From assembly GCF_027947595.1 (NCBI RefSeq), contig NZ_CP116257.1, forward strand, positions 5,573,501 to 5,637,500: a DNA stretch of 64,000 bases. Reading direction: 5' to 3'. The position numbers were made by a program, and so were the translations under genes. The DNA comes from Streptomyces lienomycini. Lineage in GTDB: Bacteria; Actinomycetota; Actinomycetes; Streptomycetales; Streptomycetaceae. This document shows, one piece after another, positions 25,684 through 33,341 of this stretch (within the stretch, counting starts at the first letter, position 1; every line of letters starts with the position of its first letter). The notes below the pieces were generated by a model. That model searched no databases. It was not told the DNA's origin and saw only the letters and a list, made by a program, of their open reading frames with translations.

Positions 25684-26384
25684 TTGCCCGCCCGCTTCTC
25701 CTCGACGAGGGTGACGACGCACTCGATGACCTGCGCCAGGGTGAGGGCGGTGGTGTCCACCTCGACCGCGTCGCCGGCCTTGGCCAGCGGGGAGGTCTTG
25801 CGGCTGGAGTCGGCCGCGTCCCGCTTGATCAGGGCCTCGCGGGTGGCGTGGACGTCGGCGCCCTTCAGCTCGCCGCTGCGGCGGGCGGCGCGGGCCTCGG
25901 CCGAGGCGGTGAGGAAGATCTTGAGGTCGGCGTCGGGCAGCACGGTGGTGCCGATGTCGCGGCCCTCGACGACGATGCCGAGCGGTGCGGCGGCGGCGAT
26001 GGAGCGCTGCAGCTCGGTGATCCGGGTGCGGATCTCCGGCACGGCGCTGACCGCGCTGACCTTGGAGGTAACCTCCTGGGTGCGGATCGGACCGGCCACG
26101 TCGACGCCGTCGACCGTGATGGTCGGGTCGGCCGGGTCGGTGCCGGAGACGATCTCGGCCTTGCCGGCCGCGGCGGCCACGGCGTGCGGGTCGTCGGTGT
26201 CGATGCCGTTGCTGACCATCCACCACGTGATCGCCCGGTACTGGGCACCGGTGTCCAGGTAGCTGAGGCCGAGCTGTGCGGCCACGGCCTTCGACGTGCT
26301 CGACTTGCCCGTGCCGGAGGGGCCGTCGATGGCGACAATCACGGCCGGGGCGGTCGGGGCGGTCGGGGCGGCGCCGTTTTCCAC
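25680..26384 (-). CDS. cmk: Cytidylate kinase
   Basis: A 234-residue (d)CMP kinase that makes (d)CDP. P-loop GPSGTGKS (residues 21-28), then SYLDTGAQYRAITWW (the CMP-binding Tyr/Asp/Gly region), VVEGRDIGTTVLPDADLKIFL (cited in part) and the lid RDAADSSRKTSPL. GTG 26384 follows AGGAAGG; the longer upstream frame runs through the repeat element and is not coding. Only the Thr/Ala/Pro-rich first 14 residues precede the core. It is coupled to plsC by a GTGA overlap and separated from tyrA by a 176-bp MITE-like insertion. Confidence 0.96.
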   Translation of the reverse strand: MENGAAPTAPTAPAVIVAIDGPSGTGKSSTSKAVAAQLGLSYLDTGAQYRAITWWMVSNGIDTDDPHAVAAAAGKAEIVSGTDPADPTITVDGVDVAGPIRTQEVTSKVSAVSAVPEIRTRITELQRSIAAAAPLGIVVEGRDIGTTVLPDADLKIFLTASAEARAARRSGELKGADVHATREALIKRDAADSSRKTSPLAKAGDAVEVDTTALTLAQVIECVVTLVEEKRAGK

Positions 26385-26446
26385 GGGGGGACACCTTCCT
26401 GGTGCGGTGCGGTGGGTGGTGTGCGGGACGCGAGCGCGTCCCGCAC

Positions 26447-26622
26447 AGGGCCTGTCCGATGATTCCCGTCGTCCGCCCGGAGGGCGGGCCCGGCGGCGTC
26501 TGGTGCGTGCGATCGCAAGGCGCCGGAGCGCCCTCGTGGCGGAGCCACGCGGGCGTTTCGGCAACGCGGCGAGCGTGCGTGCCAGGCGTCGCCGGGCAGA
26601 CAGGAATCATCAGACAGGCCCT
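26447..26622. mobile_element. MITE-like inverted-repeat element between tyrA and cmk
   Basis: The ends are inverted copies matching at 22 of 24 positions: AGGGCCTGTCCGATGATTCC at the left, and the same (with T for the second C after GT) when the right end 26599-26622 is read in reverse. Further in, CCCGGCGGCGTCTGG and its counterpart also pair, with mostly transition differences that keep G-U pairing. The centre contains CGTGGC-GGA-GCCACG. The whole unit could fold into a branched RNA structure. It has no coding capacity and no clear target duplication. Confidence 0.65.
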
Positions 26623-26672
26623 AGGTTACCGGGCCGCTGGGACCCCTCCGACAGGCGTCCGGCGGCGCGCGA

Positions 26673-27758
26673 TCACTGGCGGATCGACCAGCCCAGCTCC
26701 GTGAGGGCCGCCGTGAGGGCGGCGGCGGCCCTCGGCTCGACCATGAGCTGCACCAGGCCCGCCTGCTGCCCGGTGGCGTGCTCGATGCGTACGTCCTCGA
26801 CGTTGACCCCGGCACGTCCCGCGTCCGCGAAGATGCGGGCCAGCTGGCCGGGCTGGTCGTCGATGAGGACGGCCACCGTCTCGTAGGCCCGGGGGGCCGA
26901 CCCGTGCTTGCCGGGGACGCGGACCTGCCCGGCGTTGCCGCGCCGCAGCACCTCGGCGATGCCGGTGCCGCCCTCGCGGCGCTTGTCCTCGTCGGCGGAC
27001 TGCAGGGCACGCAGGGCCCGTACCGTCTCCTCCAGGTCGGCGGCGACGTCGGTGAGCAGGTCGGCGACCGGCCCCGGGTTGGCGGAGAGGATGTCGATCC
27101 ACATCCGGGGGTCGGAGGCGGCGATCCGGGTCACGTCGCGGATGCCCTGCCCGCACAGCCGTACGGCGGCCTCCTCGGCGTGCTCCAGGCGTGCGGCGAC
27201 CATGCTGGAGACCAGGTGGGGCATGTGGGAGACGAGGGCCACGGCGCGGTCGTGGGCGTCCGCGTCCATCACGACGGGCACCGCGCGGCAGTGCGAGACC
27301 AGCTCCAGGGCGAGGTTCAGCACCTCGGTGTCGGTGTCGCGGGTCGGGGTCAGCACCCAGGGGCGGCCCTCGAAGAGGTCGGCGGTGGCGGCCAGCGGGC
27401 CGGACTTCTCGCGGCCGGACATGGGGTGCGTGCCGATGTACGCGGAGAGGTCGAGCCCGCGCGCCTCCAGCTCGCGTCGAGGGCCGCCCTTGACGCTGGC
27501 GACGTCGATGTAGCCGCGGGCGGCACCGCGGGCCATGGCGTCGGCGAGCACGTCGGCCACCAGGGCGGGCGGGGCGGCGACGACCGCGAGGTCGACCGGT
27601 CCGTCGGGGGCGTCCTCGGTGCCGGCGCCGAGCGCGGCGGCGGTGCGGGCCTGCTCGGGGTCGTGGTCGGCGAGGTGGACGGTGACACCCCGCGCGCTGA
27701 GGGCGAGGGCGGCGGAGGTGCCGATGAGGCCGGTGCCGATGACGAGTGCGGTTCTCAC
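26673..27758 (-). CDS. tyrA: Prephenate dehydrogenase with ACT domain
   Basis: A 361-residue enzyme. The NAD(P) Rossmann motif GTGLIG lies at residues 8-13. The prephenate dehydrogenase block follows (DVASVKGGPRRELEARG, IGTHPMSGREKSGPLAA, SHMPHLVSSMVAA). From about residue 290 there is an ACT domain (ETVAVLIDDQPGQLARIF, GVNVEDVRIEH), the usual site of tyrosine feedback. It oxidatively decarboxylates prephenate to 4-hydroxyphenylpyruvate. GTG 27758 overlaps the aroH stop as GTGA, so chorismate mutase and dehydrogenase are made together and catalyse consecutive steps of tyrosine synthesis. Confidence 0.96.
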   Translation of the reverse strand: MRTALVIGTGLIGTSAALALSARGVTVHLADHDPEQARTAAALGAGTEDAPDGPVDLAVVAAPPALVADVLADAMARGAARGYIDVASVKGGPRRELEARGLDLSAYIGTHPMSGREKSGPLAATADLFEGRPWVLTPTRDTDTEVLNLALELVSHCRAVPVVMDADAHDRAVALVSHMPHLVSSMVAARLEHAEEAAVRLCGQGIRDVTRIAASDPRMWIDILSANPGPVADLLTDVAADLEETVRALRALQSADEDKRREGGTGIAEVLRRGNAGQVRVPGKHGSAPRAYETVAVLIDDQPGQLARIFADAGRAGVNVEDVRIEHATGQQAGLVQLMVEPRAAAALTAALTELGWSIRQ

Positions 27759-28117
27759 TGGGCGATGTCCTTGCGCAGGGCCGCGGCGGCGCCGAGGTAG
27801 ACGTGGGCGATCTCGACGCGGGGCCGGTCGGACTCGATGTGGGCGAGAACACGGACGACGCGCGGCATGGCGCCCTCGACGTCCAGCTCCTGGGCGCAGA
27901 TCAGCGGCACGTCGGTGATGCCCAGGCCGCGGGCCGCGGCGGCCGGGAAGTCGCTGTGCAGGTCGGGGGTGGCCGTGAACCACAGGCTGATCAGGTCGTC
28001 GACCGTCAGTCCGTTGCGCTCCAGCATGGCGGTCAGCAGGGCCGCGACCTGCTCGTCCATGTGCCCGGCCGCGTCCCGTTCCAGTTGGACGGCGCCCCGG
28101 ACCGCTCGTACCGCCAC
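27755..28117 (-). CDS. aroH: AroH-class chorismate mutase
   Basis: A 120-residue protein of the monofunctional AroH (Bacillus-type, trimeric) class. The pattern is VRAVRGAVQLERDAAGHM, LTVDDLISLWFTATPDLHSDFPA and the active-site region VPLICAQELDVEGAMPRVVRVL (cited in part). It converts chorismate to prephenate. GTG 28117 is 7 nt after AAGGAG. It is the first gene of the aroH-tyrA-cmk-plsC-der run; its promoter must lie in the 159 bp shared with the divergent nucleotidyltransferase gene. Confidence 0.95.
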   Translation of the reverse strand: MAVRAVRGAVQLERDAAGHMDEQVAALLTAMLERNGLTVDDLISLWFTATPDLHSDFPAAAARGLGITDVPLICAQELDVEGAMPRVVRVLAHIESDRPRVEIAHVYLGAAAALRKDIAQ

Positions 28118-28276
28118 GGCGATGCTCCTTGCTGACGTTGCTGACGCAGGTGTCGGTTCCTGGTCCGTCCAGCCTAGTCAGCGCGCCGCGCACCGGCCGC
28201 CGCCGCCCGTCCCCTGAGACGGCGGCGGCGGGAAATCCGGTGCGCCCGCGGGGGTGCGCCCGCGTACGCTCCCGCC

Positions 28277-29035
28277 ATGCCTCCCGAGACGCCGCTGCCC
28301 GAGACCCTGGTGCGCGACCACACGATCTACGCCTGTGTCATGGGTTCACGCGCGTTCGGTCTGGCGACGGAGGACAGCGACACCGACCGGCGGGGCGTCT
28401 TCCTCGCCCCGACCGCCCTGTTCTGGCGCTTCGAGAAGCCGCCGACGCATGTGGAGGGCCCGGCGCCGGAGCAGTTCGGCTGGGAGCTGGAGCGCTTCTG
28501 CGAGCTGGCGCTGCGCGCGAACCCGAACATCCTGGAGTGCCTGCACTCCCCGCTCGTGGAGTCGGTGGACGACACGGGCCGCGAACTGCTCGCCCTGCGC
28601 GAGGCGTTCCTGTCCCGCCGGGCCCACGAGACGTTCACCCGCTACGCGCACGGTCAGCGCCGCAAGCTGGACGCCGACGTTCGTGCCCACGGCGCCCCGC
28701 GCTGGAAGCACGCGATGCACCTGCTGAGGCTGCTGATCTCCGCCCGCGACCTGCTGCGCACGGGCGCCCTGACGGTCGACGTCGGCGAGGCCCGCGAGTC
28801 GCTGCTCGCCGTGAAGCGCGGCGAGGTGCCCTGGCCGGAGGTGGAGGCGCGGATGACACGCCTGGCACGCGAGGGCGAGGAGGCCGCCGCGCGCAGCCCC
28901 CTGCCCGAGGAGCCGGACCGGCGCCGCGTCGAGGACTTCCTGATCCGCACCCGCCGCGCCTCAGCGCTCCAGCCGGGTCCGTACGACGAAGTCGTGCAGG
29001 GCGTCGTACGCGGACGGGGCGTCGGGGAGGGCTGA
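28277..29035 (+). CDS. RlaP-type DNA polymerase beta superfamily nucleotidyltransferase (first copy)
   Basis: A 252-residue protein with the minimal nucleotidyltransferase core: G23-S24 in VMGSRAFGLATEDSDTDRRGV and the D33-S-D35-T-D37 metal triplet, then the helical half with NPNILECLHSPLV and RRAHETFTRYAHGQRRKL. This is the PF10127-like RlaP group (RNA-ligase-associated polymerase beta), whose members are thought to add nucleotides to RNA ends or modify other targets. It is divergent from aroH. Its 3' end overlaps by 75 bp the 3' end of a second member of the same family on the opposite strand. It is not clear whether the pair arose by inverted duplication, since the two proteins differ strongly. 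Confidence 0.85.
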   Translation: MPPETPLPETLVRDHTIYACVMGSRAFGLATEDSDTDRRGVFLAPTALFWRFEKPPTHVEGPAPEQFGWELERFCELALRANPNILECLHSPLVESVDDTGRELLALREAFLSRRAHETFTRYAHGQRRKLDADVRAHGAPRWKHAMHLLRLLISARDLLRTGALTVDVGEARESLLAVKRGEVPWPEVEARMTRLAREGEEAAARSPLPEEPDRRRVEDFLIRTRRASALQPGPYDEVVQGVVRGRGVGEG

Positions 29036-29719
29036 GGCGCCCTGGGCGGCGTCCAGCACGCCGTGCAGCCGCTCCACGTCGGCCCGCACGCGCGCGTGGT
29101 CCACATCGGCGTTCCCGTGCTCCCGCTCGGCCTTGGCGGCGACCAGCTCGGGCAGGTATCCCGGAGCGGCGTCGACCTGCTCGACGAGGGTCGGCAGGTG
29201 GGACTGCACCTCGCCGGAACGCATCAAGTGAACGCCGGTGAGCAGTACCCGGAAGGTGTACAGGAGCGGCTTCAGCTGGCCGGTCCTCTCGAACAGCCGC
29301 CACTGGGTCGCCGCGAACCCCCGGTAGTGGTGGGCGTGGTGGCTGGTGAGGACCCCCGGCGCGAATCCGGCCAGCTCCCGGTGCGCGTCGGTGGTGTGCA
29401 CGACCAGCGGGGACAGCAGCTGCTCCAGCACGTAGCCGTTGCGGCGGAGCATCAGCCGGACGAACTTGCGCAGGTCGTGCGTGACCAGGTCCATCTCGAC
29501 GCCGTCCCGGTCCCACATCCGCGACCTCGTCTCCTCCGGCTCGCGCAGCCCGACCAGGTCGGCGGCGGGCAGCAGGTGCACGCCGCGCAGGTCGACGTCG
29601 GAGTCGCGGGAGGGGAAGCCGTAGAGGTGGGCGCCGGAGACGGTGGCGAAGAGCACCGGGAAGGGCTGTTCGGCCACCACCGGAGCCAGGTCGATGTCGA
29701 TGTCGAGTGCGTCGGTCAC
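28961..29719 (-). CDS. RlaP-type DNA polymerase beta superfamily nucleotidyltransferase (second copy)
   Basis: A 252-residue protein, same family and length as the converging gene. The core is VSGAHLYGFPSRDSDVDLRG (S28-G29, D39-S-D41-V-D43), then GVEMDLVTHDLRKFVRLM, where the third acidic residue is expected, and NGYVLEQLLSPLV. GTG 29719 is only 4 bp after the stop of the ADP-ribosylglycohydrolase gene, so it is the third cistron of the nrtR operon. Genetic linkage with ADP-ribose sensing and removal suggests the reaction involves ADP-ribose or NAD, or an RNA end carrying them. That is inference; only the fold and active site are seen. Confidence 0.85.
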   Translation of the reverse strand: MTDALDIDIDLAPVVAEQPFPVLFATVSGAHLYGFPSRDSDVDLRGVHLLPAADLVGLREPEETRSRMWDRDGVEMDLVTHDLRKFVRLMLRRNGYVLEQLLSPLVVHTTDAHRELAGFAPGVLTSHHAHHYRGFAATQWRLFERTGQLKPLLYTFRVLLTGVHLMRSGEVQSHLPTLVEQVDAAPGYLPELVAAKAEREHGNADVDHARVRADVERLHGVLDAAQGASALPDAPSAYDALHDFVVRTRLER

Positions 29720-29723
29720 GCGC

Positions 29724-30746
29724 TCAAGCGTCCCAGAGCGCTCCGAGGGAGACCAGGTCGCCCCGGTACTCGATGCGGTCCGCCCACGCGGCCGGCCAGG
29801 CGTCGGCCCCCAGGTGCGCGCCCGCGAAGGCGCCCGCCAGGCAGGCGACGGAGTCGGAGTCGCCGGAGGTGCAGGCGCCGCGGCGCAGGGCGGTCAGCGG
29901 TTCGTCGACGAAGAGGAGGAAGCAGAGCAGGCCGGTCGCCATGGCCTCCTCGGCGATCCAGCCCTCGCCGGTGGCCAGGCACGGGTCGGTCTCGGGCGAG
30001 ACCGTGCGGAGCGCGTCCTGGAGGCGGTCGAGTATCGCCAGGCAGTCGTCCCAGCCCCGGGCGATGAAGTGCTCGGGGCTGGGGTCCTGGGCGCGGGTCC
30101 ACAGGTCGCCGAGCCAGCGCTCGTGGTAGCGGGTGCGGTTGTCGTAGGCGTAGGAGCGCAGCAGTCCCACCAGCCCGGTCGGCTCGGCTCCCTCCGCGAG
30201 CAGCCGTACGGCGTGCGCGGTGAGGTCGGAGGCGGCGAGCGCGGTGGGGTGCCCGTGGGTGAGCGCCGACTGCAGCTGGGCGGCGCCCGCGCGCTGCTCG
30301 TCGCTGAGGCCGGGGACGAGTCCGACCGGTGCGACGCGCATGTTGGCGCCGCAGCCCTTGGAGTGGATCTGGCTGGCGTCCTGCCAGGGGCGGTCCTCCC
30401 GTTCCAGGAGGTCGCAGGCGGTGAGGCAGGTGTGGCCGGGGGCCCGGTTGTTCTCCGGGGAGCGGTTCCAGGCGACGAACTCCCGCCGTACGGGTTCGGT
30501 CATCGTCTCGGGCGCCAGGACGCCCCGGTCCGTCGCGGCGCGCAGCCCCTTGCCCAGGGCCAGCGTCATCTGGGTGTCGTCGGTGACGATCGCGGGCCGG
30601 GGCAGTTCCATCTCCCGCCAGGGCCCGCACTTGGCGAGGATCGCCGGCACGTCGTTGAACTCGGTGGGGAAGCCCAGCGCGTCGCCGAGGGCGAGGCCGG
30701 TGAGCGCTCCGGTGGCGGCGCGCTTGGTGACGGTGGTCCGGGTCAT
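29724..30746 (-). CDS. ADP-ribosylglycohydrolase (DraG/ARH family)
   Basis: A 340-residue all-helical protein. Metal-binding motifs of the family are present: TGLALGDALGFPTE near the start, TDDTQM (TDDT at residues 55-58) and late CTSGDSDSVACLAGAFAG. These coordinate the two Mg ions that hydrolyse ADP-ribose from modified residues or other acceptors. ATG 30746 overlaps the nrtR stop as ATGA. It lies between an NrtR-type regulator that senses ADP-ribose and a nucleotidyltransferase, so the operon as a whole handles ADP-ribose adducts. The natural substrate (protein, RNA or DNA) is unknown. ARH members in Streptomyces are numerous. Confidence 0.92.
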   Translation of the reverse strand: MTRTTVTKRAATGALTGLALGDALGFPTEFNDVPAILAKCGPWREMELPRPAIVTDDTQMTLALGKGLRAATDRGVLAPETMTEPVRREFVAWNRSPENNRAPGHTCLTACDLLEREDRPWQDASQIHSKGCGANMRVAPVGLVPGLSDEQRAGAAQLQSALTHGHPTALAASDLTAHAVRLLAEGAEPTGLVGLLRSYAYDNRTRYHERWLGDLWTRAQDPSPEHFIARGWDDCLAILDRLQDALRTVSPETDPCLATGEGWIAEEAMATGLLCFLLFVDEPLTALRRGACTSGDSDSVACLAGAFAGAHLGADAWPAAWADRIEYRGDLVSLGALWDA

Positions 30747-31462
30747 GCGGGGCGTCCTTCCCGAGGGGTGCGCAGCAGGGGCGGGTGGAGGGCGCCGGCC
30801 GGGCCCGCGCGGTACAGCGCCGCGGGTTTGCCGCGCCCTCCGGTCAGGCGGGCGGCGCCCGGGACGGGCTCGACGAAGCCCGGGGCGGCGAGGACCTTGC
30901 GGCGGAAGTTGGGCCGGTCCAGGGCCGTGCCCCAGACCGTCTCGTAGACCTGCTGGAGCTCGCCGAGGGTGAACTCGGCCGGGCAGAAGGCGGTGGCCAG
31001 GCAGGTGTACTCGAGCTTGGCCCCGACGCGGTCCCGGGCGTGGGCCAGGATCCGGTCGTGGTCGAAGGCGAGGCCCCGGGCCTCGTCGTAGGGCACCCAG
31101 CGGGCCTCGGCCGCGTCGCCGCCGCCGTGCGGTGCGGGTAGGTCCGGGAGCAGCGCGGCGAAGGCCACGGACACGACCCGCATGCGGGGGTCGCGGCCGG
31201 GTTCGCTGTAGGTCCGCAGCTGCTCCAGGTGCAGCCCGGTCACGTCCGCCAGGCCCGTCTCCTCGGCCAGCTCGCGCCGGGCCGCCTCCTCCGCCGACTC
31301 CTCGGGCAGCAGGAATCCGCCGGGCAGTGCCCAGCGGCCCGCGTACGGCTCCTGTCCCCGCTCGACGAGCAGCGCGTGCAGCGCGCCCGCGCGGAGCGTG
31401 AGGACGGCGAGATCGACGGTGACGGCGAAGGGTTCGAAAGCGTACTTGTCGTAGCCGCGCAC
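30743..31462 (-). CDS. nrtR: NrtR-type Nudix/winged-helix regulator
   Basis: A 239-residue protein. The N-terminal Nudix domain keeps an intact box (G49 to L71: GFLLPEESAEEAARRELAEETGL is cited by its ends GFLLPEE and RRELAEETG), so it may still hydrolyse a nucleotide. The C-terminal winged helix (TLGELQQVYETVWGTALDRP, NFRRKVLAAPGFVEP, RGKPAALYRA) is the NrtR DNA-binding domain. NrtR proteins repress NAD-metabolism genes and release DNA when they bind ADP-ribose or related products. GTG 31462 follows GGGGGTGG. A palindrome 18 bp upstream is the likely operator, giving autoregulation of the three-gene operon. Confidence 0.88.
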   Translation of the reverse strand: MRGYDKYAFEPFAVTVDLAVLTLRAGALHALLVERGQEPYAGRWALPGGFLLPEESAEEAARRELAEETGLADVTGLHLEQLRTYSEPGRDPRMRVVSVAFAALLPDLPAPHGGGDAAEARWVPYDEARGLAFDHDRILAHARDRVGAKLEYTCLATAFCPAEFTLGELQQVYETVWGTALDRPNFRRKVLAAPGFVEPVPGAARLTGGRGKPAALYRAGPAGALHPPLLRTPREGRPA

Positions 31463-31476
31463 GACCGGCCACCCCC

Positions 31477-31499
31477 TTAATAGTCACTGCGACTATAAA
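31477..31499. promoter_or_regulatory. Probable NrtR operator
   Basis: ATAGTC-N5-GACTAT (31480-31485 and 31491-31496) is flanked by complementary TT/AA, making a near-perfect AT-rich palindrome in GC-rich DNA, directly before the nrtR start. It resembles NrtR boxes of other actinobacteria. Confidence 0.65.
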
Positions 31500-31554
31500 T
31501 GGGGGTGGCCGGTCGGCACAAGCGTTCCGCGGGCGGGGCCGCCCGGGGGCCGGT

Positions 31555-32670
31555 CTAGAGGTCGACCTCCGACATCAGCATCCCGACCTCCGTGTTGGAC
31601 AGCCGGCGCAGCCAGCCCGACTTCTGGTCGCCCAGCGTGATCGGACCGAAGCCGGTGCGCACCAGTTGGTCGACGGGGAAGCCCGCCTCCGCCAGCATCC
31701 GGCGCACGATGTGCTTGCGGCCCTCGTGCAGGGTGACCTCGACCAGGTAGTTCTTGCCGGTCTGCTCGACGACCCGGAAGTGGTCCGCGCGCGCGTACCC
31801 GTCCTCCAGCTGGATGCCGTCCTTGAGCTGCTTGCCGAGGTCGCGCGGGATCGGGCCCACGATGTGCGCGAGGTAGGTCTTCTTCACGCCGTACCGGGGG
31901 TGGGTCAGGCGGTGGGCCAGCTCACCGTGGTTGGTGAGCAGGATGACGCCCTCGGTCTCGGTGTCGAGCCGGCCCACGTGGAAGAGGCGGGTCTCCCGGT
32001 TGGTGACGTAGTCGCCGAGGCACTGCCGGCCCTCCGGGTCCTCCATGGTGGAGACGACACCGGCGGGCTTGTTGAGCGAGAAGAACTGGTACGACTGCGT
32101 CGCCACGGTCAGGCCGTCGACCTTGACCTCGTCCTTCTCCGGGTCGACGCGGCGGCCCTGCTCCAGCACGATCTCGCCGTTGATCTCGACCCTGGCCTGC
32201 TCGATCAGCTCCTCGCAGGCACGCCGGGAGCCGTAGCCCGCGCGTGCGAGGACCTTCTGCAGCCGCTCGCCCTCCTGCTCGGCGCCCGGGAAGGTCTTGG
32301 GCAGCTTGACGTCCTTCTTGCCCGCGTACCGCTCGCGGTTGCGCTCCTCGGCCCGCGCCTCGTACTCGCGGGACGTGGCCGGGGCGCTGCGCCCGCGCTC
32401 CTGCGGCCGCTTCGGGCCGCCCTTGGCGCCGCCGCGGGCCGAGGCACCGCGGCCGGACTTGGGACCGTCCTTGGTGGCTCCGGGGCCCACGTCGTAGCGC
32501 CGCTCCTCGGGGCGGGGCTTCTTGGGACGGCCGCCCTGCTTGTCGTCGCGGTTGTTGCCGGCGCCGCGGTGGTTGCCGCGACCACCGCCGCTCCCGCCGC
32601 GGCCGCCGCTGTTGCCACCACGGCTCCCGCCGTTGTTTCCGCTGCTGTTCCTGCCGCTGCTGCTTCGCAT
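31555..32670 (-). CDS. rluB: 23S rRNA pseudouridine synthase RluB-like, with long disordered N-terminus
   Basis: A 371-residue protein. Residues 1-125 are Gly/Ser/Asn/Arg-rich (GNNGGSRGGNSGGRGGSGGG in part), positively charged and disordered. An S4 RNA-binding domain follows (ERLQKVLARAGYGSRRACEE) and then the RsuA/RluB catalytic domain with VGRLDTETEGVILLTNHGEL carrying the catalytic Asp, and GRKHIVRRMLAEAGFPVDQL. It isomerises a specific uridine in 23S rRNA. ATG 32670 overlaps the scpB stop as TGATG, so it belongs to the parA-scpA-scpB operon, an arrangement common in actinobacteria and firmicutes. The basic tail may add nonspecific RNA affinity. Confidence 0.93.
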   Translation of the reverse strand: MRSSSGRNSSGNNGGSRGGNSGGRGGSGGGRGNHRGAGNNRDDKQGGRPKKPRPEERRYDVGPGATKDGPKSGRGASARGGAKGGPKRPQERGRSAPATSREYEARAEERNRERYAGKKDVKLPKTFPGAEQEGERLQKVLARAGYGSRRACEELIEQARVEINGEIVLEQGRRVDPEKDEVKVDGLTVATQSYQFFSLNKPAGVVSTMEDPEGRQCLGDYVTNRETRLFHVGRLDTETEGVILLTNHGELAHRLTHPRYGVKKTYLAHIVGPIPRDLGKQLKDGIQLEDGYARADHFRVVEQTGKNYLVEVTLHEGRKHIVRRMLAEAGFPVDQLVRTGFGPITLGDQKSGWLRRLSNTEVGMLMSEVDL

Positions 32671-33341
32671 CAAAGTTCCGTCTTGTCGTCTGCGTCCTCG
32701 GAATCCGGGGCGTCCGGATCGAACGACGGCACCGCTTCCAGCGTGTCGGCCTCGATCGCCGCGGCCTCCGGGAGGAAGGGCGCGAGCTCCGGGAGCTCGT
32801 CCAGACCGCGCAGGCCCATCCGCTCCAGGAAGTAGTTCGTCGTCACGTACAGGATCGCACCTGTTTCGGGTTCCGTGCCCGCCTCCTCGACCAGACCCCG
32901 CTGCAGGAGGGTGCGCATCACGCCGTCGCAGTTCACGCCGCGCACCGCGGAGACCCGGCCGCGGCTGACCGGCTGGCGGTAGGCGACGACGGCGAGGGTC
33001 TCCAGGGCGGCCTGGGTGAGGCGGGCGTGCTGGCCGTCCAGGACGAAGCCCTCGACGGCCGCGGCGTACTCGGGGCGGCTGTAGAAGCGCCAGCCGCCCG
33101 CGATCAGGCGCAGCTCGAAGCCGCGGCCCTGGACGGCGTACTCGTCGGCCAGCTCGCGCAGGGCGTCCGCGATCAGCCGCCGGGGCCGCCGCAGTATCTT
33201 CGCCAGGTGTTCCTCGGCCGCGGGCTCGTCGACGACCATCAGGACGGCTTCGAGCGCGGGCTTGAGGTCGAGTCCGGTGACGTCGTCCGCACCCTCCGCG
33301 GCCCCGGTGGTCTCTCCCACCTCGTTGGTGTCTTCCCTCAC
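32670..33341 (-). CDS. scpB: Segregation and condensation protein B
   Basis: A 223-residue SMC-accessory protein with two winged-helix domains: LKPALEAVLMVVDEPAAEEH near the start, and LTQAALETLAVVAYRQPVSRGRVSAVRG (in part) with VMRTLLQRGLVEEAG. The C-terminus is acidic. It dimerises and binds ScpA in the SMC condensin. GTG 33341 overlaps the scpA stop as GTGA, giving coupled synthesis. It acts on the nucleoid in chromosome condensation and segregation, which matters during sporulation septation. Confidence 0.96.
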   Translation of the reverse strand: MREDTNEVGETTGAAEGADDVTGLDLKPALEAVLMVVDEPAAEEHLAKILRRPRRLIADALRELADEYAVQGRGFELRLIAGGWRFYSRPEYAAAVEGFVLDGQHARLTQAALETLAVVAYRQPVSRGRVSAVRGVNCDGVMRTLLQRGLVEEAGTEPETGAILYVTTNYFLERMGLRGLDELPELAPFLPEAAAIEADTLEAVPSFDPDAPDSEDADDKTEL

